Source of the DNA: Prorocentrum cordatum | Lineage: Eukaryota > Sar > Dinophyceae > Prorocentrales > Prorocentraceae | DNA: 64,000 nucleotides | NCBI GenBank assembly: GCA_963575745.1 | Contig: CAUYUJ010003991.1 | Coordinates: 148,501 to 212,500, forward strand | Direction: 5' to 3' | Part shown: piece after piece, positions 38,990-49,740 of the stretch | Position numbering within the stretch: position 1 is the stretch's first letter | How the letters are laid out: each line of letters opens with the position of its first letter | Notes under the pieces: generated by a model | Seen by the model: the letters and a program-made list of their open reading frames with translations, nothing else | Told to the model about the DNA's origin: nothing | The model's database searches: none | Made by a program: the position numbers and the translations under genes

Positions 38990-39500
38990 AGGAATTCGAA
39001 AAAAAGGCAATTCCAGAGATTCCGTTTTTGTTCAAATTGGGATTCCTACTCCTTATCCTCCTCCCCGAGCCCCATCAAGACTTCGGGGTCACATGCAAAA
39101 AAGTTTCGGGAATGCTGCTGAACTCTCTGACGCTGGCTTGGCAATCTCTTGGATCGTCTTCGTGTCCTCTTGGCTGCCCCTGAAACCATGATAGAAATCG
39201 AGATCCCATGATCCTATGAGTTGAAGCAGTGGAATTTTAGAATCCTTTTGTTCAAAATCACCCTGGATTCTTTTTGCCCGAAGACCCCGAGAGGCATCCC
39301 AACAGACCGTGGCCTGCATGCAGAAAACGTCTAACCCTCAGCCCAGGCACTACAACTTGAACAACAGGGAAATCCCACCATTCCGTTGTTTTTCAAGTTC
39401 GCCCCCTGTCTACTCTTGCACACCAAACCATAATTAAGGCCCAGAAAAGAACCCAGTAAGCCTTCGAGGGCCCAAAATCGTTGAATACCTAACGGCAAGT
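38990..39500. repeat. Diverged direct repeat (GATTCCGTTTTTGTTCAAATT)
   Basis: Three related strings, AGATTCCGTTTTTGTTCAAA (about 39022), AGAATCCTTTTGTTCAAAAT (about 39238) and CCATTCCGTTGTTTTTCAAG (about 39378), at spacings of roughly 216 and 140 bp. An old duplication. Confidence 0.45.
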
Positions 39501-39627
39501 AATGATTGGTGCGTTTCCGCAGTTCCCCTTCTATACGATTCCGGGGCTTACGCAGGGCCTCCAAGAGAGTCCCTGGATGCAAGAAACGACAAGGATGATA
39601 TTCCATGTGTTCGCCCATCACGCCTAG

Positions 39628-39666
39628 CTAGAACTTGAGCGCGCGCGAAGCGCGCGATGGTTCTAG
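39628..39666 (+). other. Potential hairpin CTAGAAC...GTTCTAG
   Basis: CTAGAAC (39628-39634) pairs with GTTCTAG (39660-39666), enclosing a short asymmetric loop and a GCGCGC/GCGCGC inner stem around CGAA. A (TA)n run follows at 39668-39685. It may be a structured RNA, a transposon end or chance. Confidence 0.5.
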
Positions 39667-39689
39667 TATATATATATATATACACATCG

Positions 39690-40440
39690 ATATATGTGTA
39701 GGTACTCACACTATTCGGTCAGCTCATATCCAAGAGGGCCGACAGAAGATTTCGGAAAAGCGGAAAGGCCGGCTCAGTACCGTACGTTTTCATCAAGGAG
39801 CGACCAGGGATGCGTGCTTAAGCGTCGCCTGCGCACACTCAGCTCCCGAGGGGGCGTTTCCCCCCTTCTTGAGAGATGCAGCTGCGACACAATAGGCACG
39901 TGTGCAAGTGAAGAGGAGAGCGAGGCGGGCGAGCGATCGGGGCTGGTGATGGCGTCGGTGCGGGCGTTGTTGGTGGCGTGAGCGATGGTGTTAGCCTGTG
40001 GCCGCACAGGCGACATTGTAAAGGATAGTGAATAGACATCAAAGCTCCAAGATGGAGCACAAACACAAACACTTACACACACTCACGCACGAAGTCCAAG
40101 AGGGCGCACATGTCGATATCATACTGGACACACGAGTTCTGCAAACATCACTGGCAAGCCCCTGGGCTTGCTCATAACAAGTCTGACAGATTTTCTACCC
40201 GCGCGCATTTGCTTAATTCATGGGAAGACCATGTGGCTCTAGCAGTCTCGTCTAGAAACCGCATTCTCATCGCACCACGCGGTGCATCCGCGTTGATCTA
40301 GCATGCGCCTTGTGCACGATTCCGTTTCAAATATTCCCCGAACCACCAGTTCCCGAAGCATTTCAAGATCGAATTCTTCAACAATATAGAAAACACATTG
40401 TAAGTTTTCTTTGACAGTCCGCTATGTGTCCTGCATCTCC
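39690..40440. other. Mixed sequence, no gene recognised
   Basis: A 95-codon plus-strand frame (39694-39981) and others are open, but composition and length do not allow a call. No array is seen. Confidence 0.35.
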
Positions 40441-40479
40441 GCACGCGCGCGCACTTTCTCATCACGACCCTCATTAGCG

Positions 40480-40960
40480 CCACCGCATCACCGCCGATTT
40501 TGTCATCGTCAAGCGCCGCTATTGCCGCCATCATCTGCCAATCACCTTCATCACCCCACATTGGCATCATCGTCGTCGTCGCCAACATCGGCGCCGTCAT
40601 TAGTTTCGCCGTCGTCATCGTCATCATCGCCACCACCCGTGTTACTATAATCATCGTTGCCGCCGCCGTTGGCGACGTTATCACGATGCCGCGCGCGCTC
40701 GGGTCACCGACTCGCAGTAAAGTCCCCGCGCGCCAGCGCAGCGCGCTGGGAAGTAGTGATCGGCAAGCGCCAACGCAGCCGCGTCGGCTGTGCTAAGCCA
40801 GCTGGCCGCTCTGCACGCGAGCTTGCGCGCGCCAGCGCAGCGTCCAAGATGCGCCGGCCAGTGCCAAGTAATCCCTGCAATCGCGGCTGCATGGATTGTG
40901 TAAACGAAGTTGCCTGTGGGAGGGTGGGATCATTACGCAAGCAGTCGAGTTGACGACTTC
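40480..40960. repeat. Dispersed repeat, copy 2 (partner at 24.8-25.17 kb)
   Basis: CATTGGCATCATCGTCGTCG and AACATCGGCGCCGTCATTAG, followed by GCGAGCTTGCGCGCGCCAGC, AGATGCGCCGGCCAGTGCCA and AATCGCGGCTGCATGGATTG. Order and spacing match 24800-25170. It ends with the GTGGGAGGGTGGGAT junction module also seen after each higher-order repeat copy. Confidence 0.65.
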
Positions 40961-40974
40961 AAGCTCTGCAGCGT

Positions 40975-41235
40975 GAGTGTCACAACGTAGTTTAGACCAT
41001 GAGGCTTGCACCACGCAGCTAGCACCACATAGATTGCAATATTGCATCGCGAGCTTGTACCACATACCTTGCACCACACAGCTTATATCACTTAGCTCAG
41101 ACCACATAGCTCGCATTCAATAGAATGCACCAGGTAAAATGAACCACAGCTTGTGCCACATATCCTGCACCACAAAGCTTACTCCACATAGCTTGCATTA
41201 CGTGGTTGCGCCACGTAGCTCACACATGCACAGTG
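40975..41235. repeat. TAGATTGCACCAC degenerate repeat, locus 3
   Basis: Degenerate units (GAGGCTTGCACCACGCAG, CTAGCACCACATAGATTGCA, CCTTGCACCACACAGC) directly after the junction module, as at 28.35 and 29.9 kb. Confidence 0.8.
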
Positions 41236-41695
41236 CAATGACATCCAAATTGTGGCAAACGCTGACCAACATGTCGTGTCCTGCGTGTGAACTCATAGGG
41301 GAGGACCCGACACATTCCTACAAGATTGTGTTGGATTCCGCTTGGCGTTCTTCTGGGCCCCCGAGCCCCCGATTCCGAACACACCTTACGTGCGCTCGGT
41401 CATCCCTCGCGGCCACATGACTTGGTTGGTGTGCCCAGGCCCTTCTCGCCTAACTGTCTTGGGCTGCCAGCCCAGGCTCTCCCCGTGGCCAGGGGTGGCA
41501 GGAGGGTCCCGCAGTGGAGGAATCCCGCCCGTCCCCCCTCCACCTCCTTCTACAATTACGCAATATGAATACTACTCTCCTCCTTCCCCTGATGACGGGT
41601 TGGGAGTGTTCGCCCCCCCCCCGCGTAATGTTTTTTCACACAGGATTCCCCGGAGTTGGGTTTTCGCCTGCACTTTTTTAAAAATGCTGCTCTCG
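41236..41695. other. Mixed sequence, no gene recognised
   Basis: GC-moderate sequence with overlapping short frames; nothing assignable. Confidence 0.35.
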
Positions 41696-41699
41696 CTGA

Positions 41700-41880
41700 G
41701 GCGCCGGCCTCATTTTCGGGCCCCGCTTGTTCCGAATCGTGCTCCCGCTGCAGCGCTGGCCTCATTTCCGTGCTTCCGCTCGTTCCGAATCGTGCTCCCG
41801 TTGCAGCGCTGGCCTCATTTCCGCGCTTCCGCTCGTTCCGAATCGTGCTCCCGCTGCAGCGCTGGCGTCATTTCCCGTGC
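41700..41880. repeat. 53-bp tandem repeat
   Basis: Copies of GTTCCGAATCGTGCTCCCG at about 41729, 41782 and 41835, each followed by YTGCAGCGCTGGCCTCATTT; period 53 bp. Confidence 0.92.
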
Positions 41881-42180
41881 CATGCCACGGCATGCACTGC
41901 AATGCTAGGTTGCGTTCCGCTGCGCGATGCCATGCCTTCAGCTGAAGCTGTGATATGCAGTGCTTAAGTGCCACGTCGTGCTATGCCATGCTACGCTTTG
42001 ATCTTCAACGCCATGCTATGCAATGTTATGTTCGGGGCCGCTGTGCGATGCCATGCTTTGCGTTGCAAAGCTTTGTGATGCAATTCTTCACTACGCCACG
42101 CCACGCCATGCTGTGACATACTACGCTTTGCGGTACTCTTCTACGCCATGCCATGCCGTGCTCTACAAAGCAACGCGTAC
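41880..42180. repeat. GCCATGC degenerate repeat
   Basis: Degenerate units around CACGCCATGCTATGC and CTACGCTTTGCGxT. Two longer similar blocks (CGCTGCGCGATGCCATGCCTT at about 41918, CGCTGTGCGATGCCATGCTTT at about 42039) show a ~121-bp higher-order repeat. Confidence 0.75.
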
Positions 42181-42419
42181 CCTTTCGAGATCATTGCCCT
42201 GCTCGACATCCGACTGTGCGAGTAGAGCGGGGATCTACGCCATGGTAAGGGATGGGAGGGAGGGGTAGGATGTCAGATATGACGCGAGCGCACCTAGCTT
42301 GTCCCTCCCCCTCCCCCCGATCTCGGCCGCTGGCCGTGCTGCTTGTTTTTCCCAATATCCTAAGATGGGGTTCTTGCTATTGCTCTGACGCCGCCTACTC
42401 CTCCTCCTCCTTCTCCTCC

Positions 42420-42590
42420 CCTCTCCTCCTCATACCCAGACTTACTCATGCACAGACTGACTCACACTCAGACTTACTCATACCCAGACTTACTCACACA
42501 CAATAGTATTCATACTCAGACCTACTCATACTCAGATTTACTCATGCTGAGACTCACTCATACCCAGACTTACTCATACTCAGGCCTTCT
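42420..42590. repeat. CTCATACTCAGACTTA minisatellite
   Basis: Tandem units of about 14-16 bp: ACTCATACCCAGACTT, ACTCATGCACAGACTG, ACTCACACTCAGACTT. Confidence 0.92.
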
Positions 42591-42889
42591 CGTTGTCTGA
42601 CTTACTCGACACACAGCAGATTGTGATGATGTCTCAGGCTAGGCGCTGGCTTCAGCACCCCTAAGGGGAGCCGCCGAGGGGTATGACACGGTCCCGTTCG
42701 CGGCCGTTTTGTGGGGACGTCTCAAGCGGTTTGCCTGGTTTCTGGCCCAACATCCTTCGTGCTCGGAGCAGATTTGGATGATTTCTCGAGCGAGGCGCTC
42801 ATTTTCGCCCCCCAGGTGGGCCAGATGTTGAGGATGTCTTGTTCGGTTTGCCTGTTTTGGTGACCCGACTCGTGGGCACAGATTCTTCT

Positions 42890-43140
42890 CAGGGTGCCAC
42901 AGGATGCTCCAACAGGCTCCAGGAGGCCACTGGGGACCACATGAGGTCCCAGGAGGCATCAGGGGGCCACAGAAAGACTCAAGAGGCCACAAGATGCCCC
43001 AAGATGTTCCAGGAGGCCCCAGGAAGCTCCAGGAGGCCTCAGGAAGCCACAGGAGGCCCCAGGAGGCCACAGGAAGCGCCAGGAGACTTCGGAAGGCAAC
43101 AGGAGGCCCCGAGAGGCCCCAGGAGCAGGAGGCATCAGAA
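42890..43140. repeat. CCAGGAGGCC degenerate 10-bp repeat
   Basis: Units CCAGGAGGCC, CCAGGAAGCT, CAGGAGGCCA, CAGGAAGCGC with a period of 10 bp. It resembles, but is distinct from, the CCAAGACGGCC family. It resumes at 43430-43540. Confidence 0.85.
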
Positions 43141-43179
43141 GGCAACAGGAGTGGCTCCAATCCCATGTGTTTTTGCATC

Positions 43180-43430
43180 TGCTCCGATAGATTGGGCCTC
43201 ACCTGGAGCACGAATCCTTGACGTTATACGTATGTTTCTATAGATTGTCCTTCTCCTGTGAACACAATCCTAAATGTTTTATTTATGTTTCTATATGTTG
43301 GGCCTCTCCTGGGGCACGAGTCCTTGGTGCTTTACGTGTGTTCCTATCAGTTGCCCTTCTCCTGCGGCTCCAATCCGCAATGTTTTATGTACGTCGGTTG
43401 CTATCGATTGGGCCTCTCCTGGGGCACGAA
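43180..43430. repeat. ~108-bp tandem repeat
   Basis: Copies of TTGGGCCTCTCCTGGGGCAC at about 43192 (variant), 43298 and 43408, separated by ACGTATGTTTCTAT/ACGTGTGTTCCTAT and TTCTCCTGYGRMYMCAATCC. Confidence 0.8.
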
Positions 43431-43540
43431 GCCTCCCTGGGAGGTCCCAGGAGGCCCCAGGAGGCCCCAAGAGGCTCCTGGAGGCCCCAGGAAGCCCCAG
43501 TAGGTTTCAGGAGGCCCCAGGAGGCCCGAGGCTCATGCGC
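43430..43540. repeat. CCAGGAGGCC degenerate repeat, second block
   Basis: GGTCCCAGGAGGCCCCAGGA and further 10-bp units, flanking the 108-bp array on the right as 42890-43140 does on the left. Confidence 0.85.
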
Positions 43541-44560
43541 AGAGACGCGCTCGTTCTACTGAGGCTCATGTACACTCCAATTCATTCGCAGTTAGATTCA
43601 TGACCAGACCGTCACAACTGAAGGCCGTTTATAGTCGAAAGTTCTTGCGCCTAGACATTCACGGCGGACAGGTCCATGCGAATAGATGCACATATGGGGA
43701 GCTCCACGCAGTGAAACATTTCGCTGGGCGCTGGAAGCTGTTCGGAGAGGCAGGCGCTCTCATTTCTGGTGGTCGGGATGGTGAGTGGCAGTGTGGAGGT
43801 GGTGCGGGCTTGGTGGTGCTGGTCGGTGCGTGGGCGAGTTGGGGGGTGCTGTCCCAGGGTCTGGGTTCGGCCGGGCGGTCTGGGCTCGGGCTGGGTCCCG
43901 CCTACTGCATCTTCGGAGGCCCGTCCAACCGTAGTGCGTCCGACGCCGCCCCTGGCTCGCGGAGCGCATCCGGCTAGCAGGGGGGGTTCTCTGGGAGTCA
44001 CGGGGGGTGGGGGGGCTGTCAGGCTTCAGCGATTCCCTCGCTCCCTGGCTCGATCTGGCCTGCCGCATGGCGGAAGAGCAGGGGCAGGGGGGTGAGCGGA
44101 AGGAAGTCCCTGGAGTCTTTTTCATTGAGGCCTTATTTCCGCCGTCTCCGACCTCTAGGGTCTTGGGAGACTGGGGTCGTTGCGGCTGAAACCGAATTCG
44201 GGTTAGGAGCAGATCCGGCTGGTCGCCGCCTACCACGCGCACAGACTGCAGTATGCCTTGCACAGACTGGCTTGGTGACCCCGGGGCGGATCCATTTAGA
44301 GCTCATTCCTTGCATCCGTGCACGGCCCGCTTGAGACCTCTCTGGTGTTTGGACGGCCCCCGCCCTCACCACCTGTTTGAGCTGGCCGCAGCAGGCAGCT
44401 GGAGAAGTCGATGTCCTCCCTTTCGCGTGGGCTGCTTCCCCGTTCACCGCCCGCCCTGGCCGCCATCCATCCATCCATCCGCCTCGCGCCCCGCCTAACA
44501 ATTGCTCGTAGCAGCAGTGCTGCCCGTGCGTTGAGGCGGGGGCTGCCGGTGAGACGTCTC
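43541..44560. other. Mixed sequence, no gene recognised
   Basis: The first 60 codons of a frame at 43600 (SRKFLRLDIHGGQVHANRCT) look protein-like but run into low-complexity G/T-rich sequence. Other frames on both strands are Arg/Gly/Pro-rich. No assignable domain. Confidence 0.3.
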
Positions 44561-44564
44561 GAGA

Positions 44565-44745
44565 TGTTTCCCTTCCTCCTTCTCCTCCTCCTCCTCCTTC
44601 TCCCCCTCTCCCCCTCCCACCTCGCGCGCGCGCCTCCCCTCCTCCTCCCCCTCCCCGCGAGGAGGACAGAAGGGAAGAAGACGAGGACGATGACGACGAC
44701 GACTGGCTCGAAGGAGGCGGAGAAGAAGACGAAGGAGCCCCCTCC
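44565..44745. repeat. CCT tract followed by purine/GAC stretch
   Basis: (CTC)n pyrimidine tract to about 44660, then GAGGAGGACAGAAGGGAAG and GACGATGACGACGACGAC, so a pyrimidine arm is followed by a purine arm. Confidence 0.85.
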
Positions 44746-46794
44746 TTCAACCCAGACCCACGAAGACTGGAGAATGGATTACATCATTTCCAGCTCATGC
44801 TCGAGGGATATCTCCCTTGTGCAATATCCACGTGCAATGGTCATTGAATGCGCTGTGGCGGCGGCAATGGCCACTACAGTTACAAGGAAGCGTCTCTGCC
44901 TATGGTGAATTTCTGCTTCACGCCATCCTCCTGCCGCTTCCCTCATCGTCCTCGTCCTTTTGTCGCTGCAGTTGCCCCCACCCGTTCTCTTCTTATCACA
45001 CCCCTGCCATCCAAATCATGCCGCCCCCTGCCCATCTGGCCTTCGTTTTTTTATGCTATCCCTCTGTTCTCCTCCTCATCATCCATACGTCGCTCTGCTC
45101 TTTCTCTGGCTCCGACTCCTCCTCTCCCTCCTGCCCTCTGTTTCGGGAGCCCCCGAGCGATGTGGTGACCACACCGCGTGGTGAGTCCGTGGGGATCCGG
45201 GGCCACCGCAAGGTTTTGGGACTGGGGTTGTCTCCGAGAATATCTCGGGCAATTGGGGCCTGCAGGGTCTCAAAACCGTGCGGTGACGGAACGCGCGGTG
45301 AGGTCTCTGGGGATTTCGAGGTCACCGCGTGGTCTGTCACCATGCGGATTTGGGGCCTGGACGTGTTTCCCCTTAGCTTGCCGTCTTCATGCCACCGTCT
45401 GCTACTATCCCCATCTGTTTCTCCCTCCTGCTATCCTGCTGCTGCTCCATCCACTTTCTCCTCGGGTCGAGCTCATCCGGTTCCCGCGGGCTTGAAGGAG
45501 GCGGAGAAGAAGAGGAGGATGAGGTGCAAGACCACTTAGACGAAGCGGAAGAGCACGCCGCGAGCGAAGCTGCCGAGAAATTACACGTGGGCGCCGAGTC
45601 AGGTCTACATGGGGGAGAGGACGATGAGAGGAGAGGCACGTGAGGAGAGGGTGAGGGGGAAAACGAGGGCTGACAGGAAGAGGAACATGAGGACGATGAG
45701 GGGTTATTGTAGAGGGTGAGGCGGAGGGACTGACGAGGAGGGCGATGTAATTATATAAGGGCGTGGGCTAGAGCCAAGCGCTAGCTCCGCGAATTAGGGG
45801 GACGAGGACGAACAGGAGAAGGAGGAGGAGGAGGAGGAAATCGAGGAGGAGGAGGAGGAGCAGGAGGAGAGCTGGAACTGGAACTGGTTAAAACGCGAAG
45901 CGATATAAGTGAATTAAACAGGATCGCGGTCCCTGGCTTCTCGCTCTCTCCGAATGAGAACCTTTGACCACAGGCCAGAGCCGATCCTGGACAGATGTAT
46001 TCGGGTGGTGACCGTGAGGTGCCCACCACAAGTCCCCTTCAAGGTCCGAAGCTGGGCACCGGCGAAATACCCACACACACACACCACAATACCACAGGTG
46101 AAGATCCGTGTGGTAAAACAGCGTGTGAGAGCCATGGATCCGAGGAGGAGGAGGAGGAGGAGGACGGCAACAGCCACAGCTACCAGGGGGCGATCAGCGA
46201 CCTGCGCACCAACGCACCATCACAGGTCAAGCGCCCCTGGCCTGCGGCGTTGGCTGTGGAGAGTAAGCCGCCCGTCCTCCACGACGAGGCCAGCGGCATT
46301 CTGCTCCTCACCATCTGCTGCAACTCGCGACTGGGCCGCACGGCCGGCAGCAGCGGCCGCACGTCTCCCGCGATGCTTTCCAGCACGGGTGCGGTCTCGT
46401 GCACGCACGTCGGGTCGCACGCAACGCGGTGCAGAGGTGCCCCTGGGGGGCCCTCTCCGGAGCTGCGGGCGGCCGCGGCAGGCTCCTGTCCCCGACCGCG
46501 CGCTGCCAGCCCCGCCAGGCGCTATCCACCTCGAGACCCGGGGGGGGGGGGTACGATGCGCCGAGTGCGGCCACAGTGGCCACGGAGGAAGAGGAAGAAG
46601 GGGAGGGGGGGGGACGAGGAAGGGAGAGGGCGGGAGGGAGCAGGACGAAGGGGGGGGGCAGAATGGAGGCAGCCCGCTCTCGCTCGAGAGAAGATACGGA
46701 TGAGGACGTCTTCGATTACGAAGAGGAGGCGGAGGAGGAGGAGGAGGCCCACGTTCTCGGAGGAGAGGAGAGGAGAGGAGCGGGACGACGACGC

Positions 46795-46826
<32 letters not shown>

Positions 46827-46990
46827 TCGTGAAGATGAGGACCACGAGGATAAGGACGCGCAGGTGTAGGCGGAAAAGCTTGAGGAGGACCATATCCTCC
46901 TCTTCCTCCTTCCCCATCCTCCCTCCTCGTAGCTGCTCGTGGAACCCCACCCACACCACGCAGCATCCATGTACTGTACCGCACTCTTTT
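44746..46990. other. Mixed sequence with short purine repeats, no gene recognised
   Basis: Overlapping open frames on both strands, none with a domain. Contains GGA runs at about 45815-45870, 46140-46165 and 46725-46750, and a (GAC)n run at 46787-46830 ending in GACGACGTCGTG. Around 45165-45345 the string CACCGCGTGGT recurs (45169, 45325) with CACCGCAAGGT and GTGCGGTGACGG variants, a weak local repeat. Confidence 0.4.
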
Positions 46991-47000
46991 CCCTAATCCA

Positions 47001-49661
47001 TTGCTTGTGGCCTTCCCACACACCTCTCAGGGCAGGAACGTCTCGGGCCGCATGCGCCCTTGTGGGCCCATGACTTCTTTCTTGCGCATGGCGCTATACA
47101 ATCCATTGTCAGTACTGGAAGTAGATCGACCATCTAACATCTGGACAGAGATACGCGCAGACATCATCGGCCTTGCAGGGACACGTATCCGAGCACCACC
47201 TGGTATGCCTGTACAAGAATGGCAGCTCGAACGAGGCGGCTACGGACTCTCTGCTGGCTGGACGGCAGCCCCCTTCTCGAACAGATCGGCAGGATGTATG
47301 CTGATGATGACACAACGGCTCACAAAAGGGATTCGCAGTATTGCTTCGCCACCACCAGCGGCCCAAGGGCGAGGACTGGCAGTACGTATCGTGCACGGCT
47401 TCTTGGACCTAACCATCGTGCTGCTGTACCTCCCGCCGCTGAAAGATGATTGCGCTCGCAAACGACGGGCTCTTGAAAAAGGATCTAGAGAACTAGTGAA
47501 CTGGGCAATCCAACAAGTGAAGGCAGCTCCAGCACGATCTACGCCGATAGTCATGGGCGACCTGAACACAGGCCTGGGCTTGCGCAGCGGTGCGCTGCTT
47601 TCCCCACCTTCCTTTAACGCGGAGGACACCGACGGCCTCGACAACATTGGCGGCTACAACTTGGGGGACCAGACGGTGATCGGGGACCAGATCTGGGAGG
47701 AACTCATCCAACCGTGCGACCTGATGAACGCTGGCAGTTTCTTCAGGCAGGCGGGCCCCACGTACTACCACTACGACGGCGCGACCAGTACGGTCGACCA
47801 TATATTGATGCCGCTATCCTTGCACGACCAGGTTCGCCGATGTTTTATTCCATGGACGTCCGCTCGGCGACTACAACTCATTCCAGGAGGGCAACCGAGG
47901 GACCACGGGCCCATCCTGATCGAATTCTCGGCTTATCAACACCGTTGCACACAGCATCAGGCCACGCGATGGGATAGAGATAAGCTGGCGGCCGCGCTAC
48001 AGGAGGGCACCGACAGATTACAATTTCAGAATGCATTGGAGACGGCCTTCACGGAAGGTACGGAGCTGGCCCAGTATGGGGTCTCGGGCGACATCGACGG
48101 CTATTGGAGCAAGTGGATCGACATCGCACGTAGCTGCGCCCAGAATTTCTTCGCCCAGGCCCCGAAGACTGCGGACCCAACGACAGTACAACTCAGAGAG
48201 CGACGACGTGAACTGGTACGCCTTCGAGCCGCAGCCCGAGAACGCCTGGGTGAGCAAGGCCAGGAATGCGCACACGTCCTTCGCCATCAACCCATTCTCT
48301 TCCCCGAGTACCAGGAGCTGCAGGAGATACGCACCACCCTTCGACAACTCGTACGACGGGAACGGGCAGTTCGACGTCGTCGAATCGAACAAGAAGTACA
48401 GGAGGCACGCCGCGAACGTCGATTCGCTGAGATGCATCGCCTTTTCTTGCTTCTGGCGGCTCGCTGTTGGGGCCCACGAAAACGACGATACCGAGTCCCC
48501 ACCCCACTGTCGTCACGAGAGGAGTGGAGGAGTTTTCTGGCTGGCTCGCCCTACGACGGAGGTATGAATGCCCAGGAGATAAACTATTCGACCGAACTCG
48601 AGCAGCACCCCGATGTCGTCGACACGTCCACGATGTCCTCCGATACCTACGAGGAAAACGGTTTTTGGGCCGACCGTGACCTCAGCAGCACCCTGAAGTT
48701 CTTAAAAAAGCGCCCCAAACGACGAGCCGCCCCAGCCTGGAGTCTACCCACGGAGGTGTTTTTGATGGCCGCCGAATCTAGCTATCTATCTCGAGCCGAA
48801 GAGCCTCGCCTTGGACTGGGCGCCGAACGAGTAGGTGAGCTTCCTAGGTCCCAGGCGTACGAGCACTTGGAAACCATTCACTGGTGGGTCCGAGTTCTGA
48901 AGCGGGTCCCGAAGTTGGCCCACCTTTCTTGGGGATGCCCGATCCTGAAAGCCAACGGCAAACACGGCCCTGGAGGTAAACGCTTGATCCACGTCTTCTG
49001 CCCGCATTGGAAAGGCTTCTATGGGGCCGCGATTCAACGAGGACTCCACAGCCTACCACAGGATTGGCCTGCAGGGTTTCACGGCTTTCGTCCACGCCGG
49101 CGTCGCGAAGACGCTCTCGCTGTACAGATGCGTGTAGGATGCCGACTTCGGAAGCGAAAGCAGGCACGCCTTAACAATCTTCACGACATGTCGAATGCTT
49201 TCGCCTCCACCACACCCGAAGCTCGACAGCGCGCTATCCGAGATCTCGTCCTCCCTCGAGATCAAGCACTGTTTGAACACCGTGCGGAGCACGCTGCTAC
49301 TTATCTGGGGTTTGCTGGCGGGGGAGACGAACCATGGAGGGATGCGCGTAATTTGCTGGTGAGACACGGATGTGGAGGATTGATGGGATCGAGCGAGGAA
49401 CCGGGTATTTTCGCTAAGATTATGCAGCGACCCTTCTATGCGTGGCGATCGACACGGCCTGCTGCTCTCGCTATCGATCTGAAGTGCGGCATCTCCCCTC
49501 GCACGATCGACGGGGGAACGAGCGTTTTTACCGACGACATTTTTGATAAGATTCTGGTTCGCAGTGGCGAGGCCGGCGAGGCCCACCTGATGACCCAGCA
49601 GAGCGACGCGACCATGGACGCTGAGCTGACCCAGGTAGGCCTTCTCCAGAGTAAAAAGCAG

Positions 49662-49727
<66 letters not shown>

Positions 49728-49735
49728 TCCGAGTT
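47001..49735 (+). pseudogene. LINE endonuclease-reverse transcriptase
   Basis: Nicks target DNA and copies the element RNA. Endonuclease region (residues about 30-310): WTEIRADIIGLAGTRIRAP, IVMGDLNTGLG (GDxN), STVDHILMP (SxxD) and RDHGPILIEF (the SDH motif as RDH). RT region (about 550-860): CPILKANGKHGPGGKRLIHV, GFHGFRPRRRREDALAVQMR, motif A LHDMSNAFAST, motif B GLMGSSEEPGIFAKIMQRPF and motif C SVFTDDIFDKILV, with the catalytic DD intact (FTDD instead of FADD). True start is uncertain: 47001 is the first Met of the frame, but homology-like sequence begins with MALYNPLSVLEVDRP near 47088. The frame is intact through RT, then runs into the AG repeat (poly Glu-Arg) and a non-homologous tail, so the full polyprotein is broken. 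Confidence 0.85.
49667..49722. repeat. (AG)28 microsatellite inside LINE coding region
   Basis: Pure AG dinucleotide run. Coding texture before it is in frame 3 and after it (KVLPRARYLGGRYAWNLATM) in frame 1, so the run coincides with a frameshift. Confidence 0.97.
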
Positions 49736-49740
49736 TTCAT

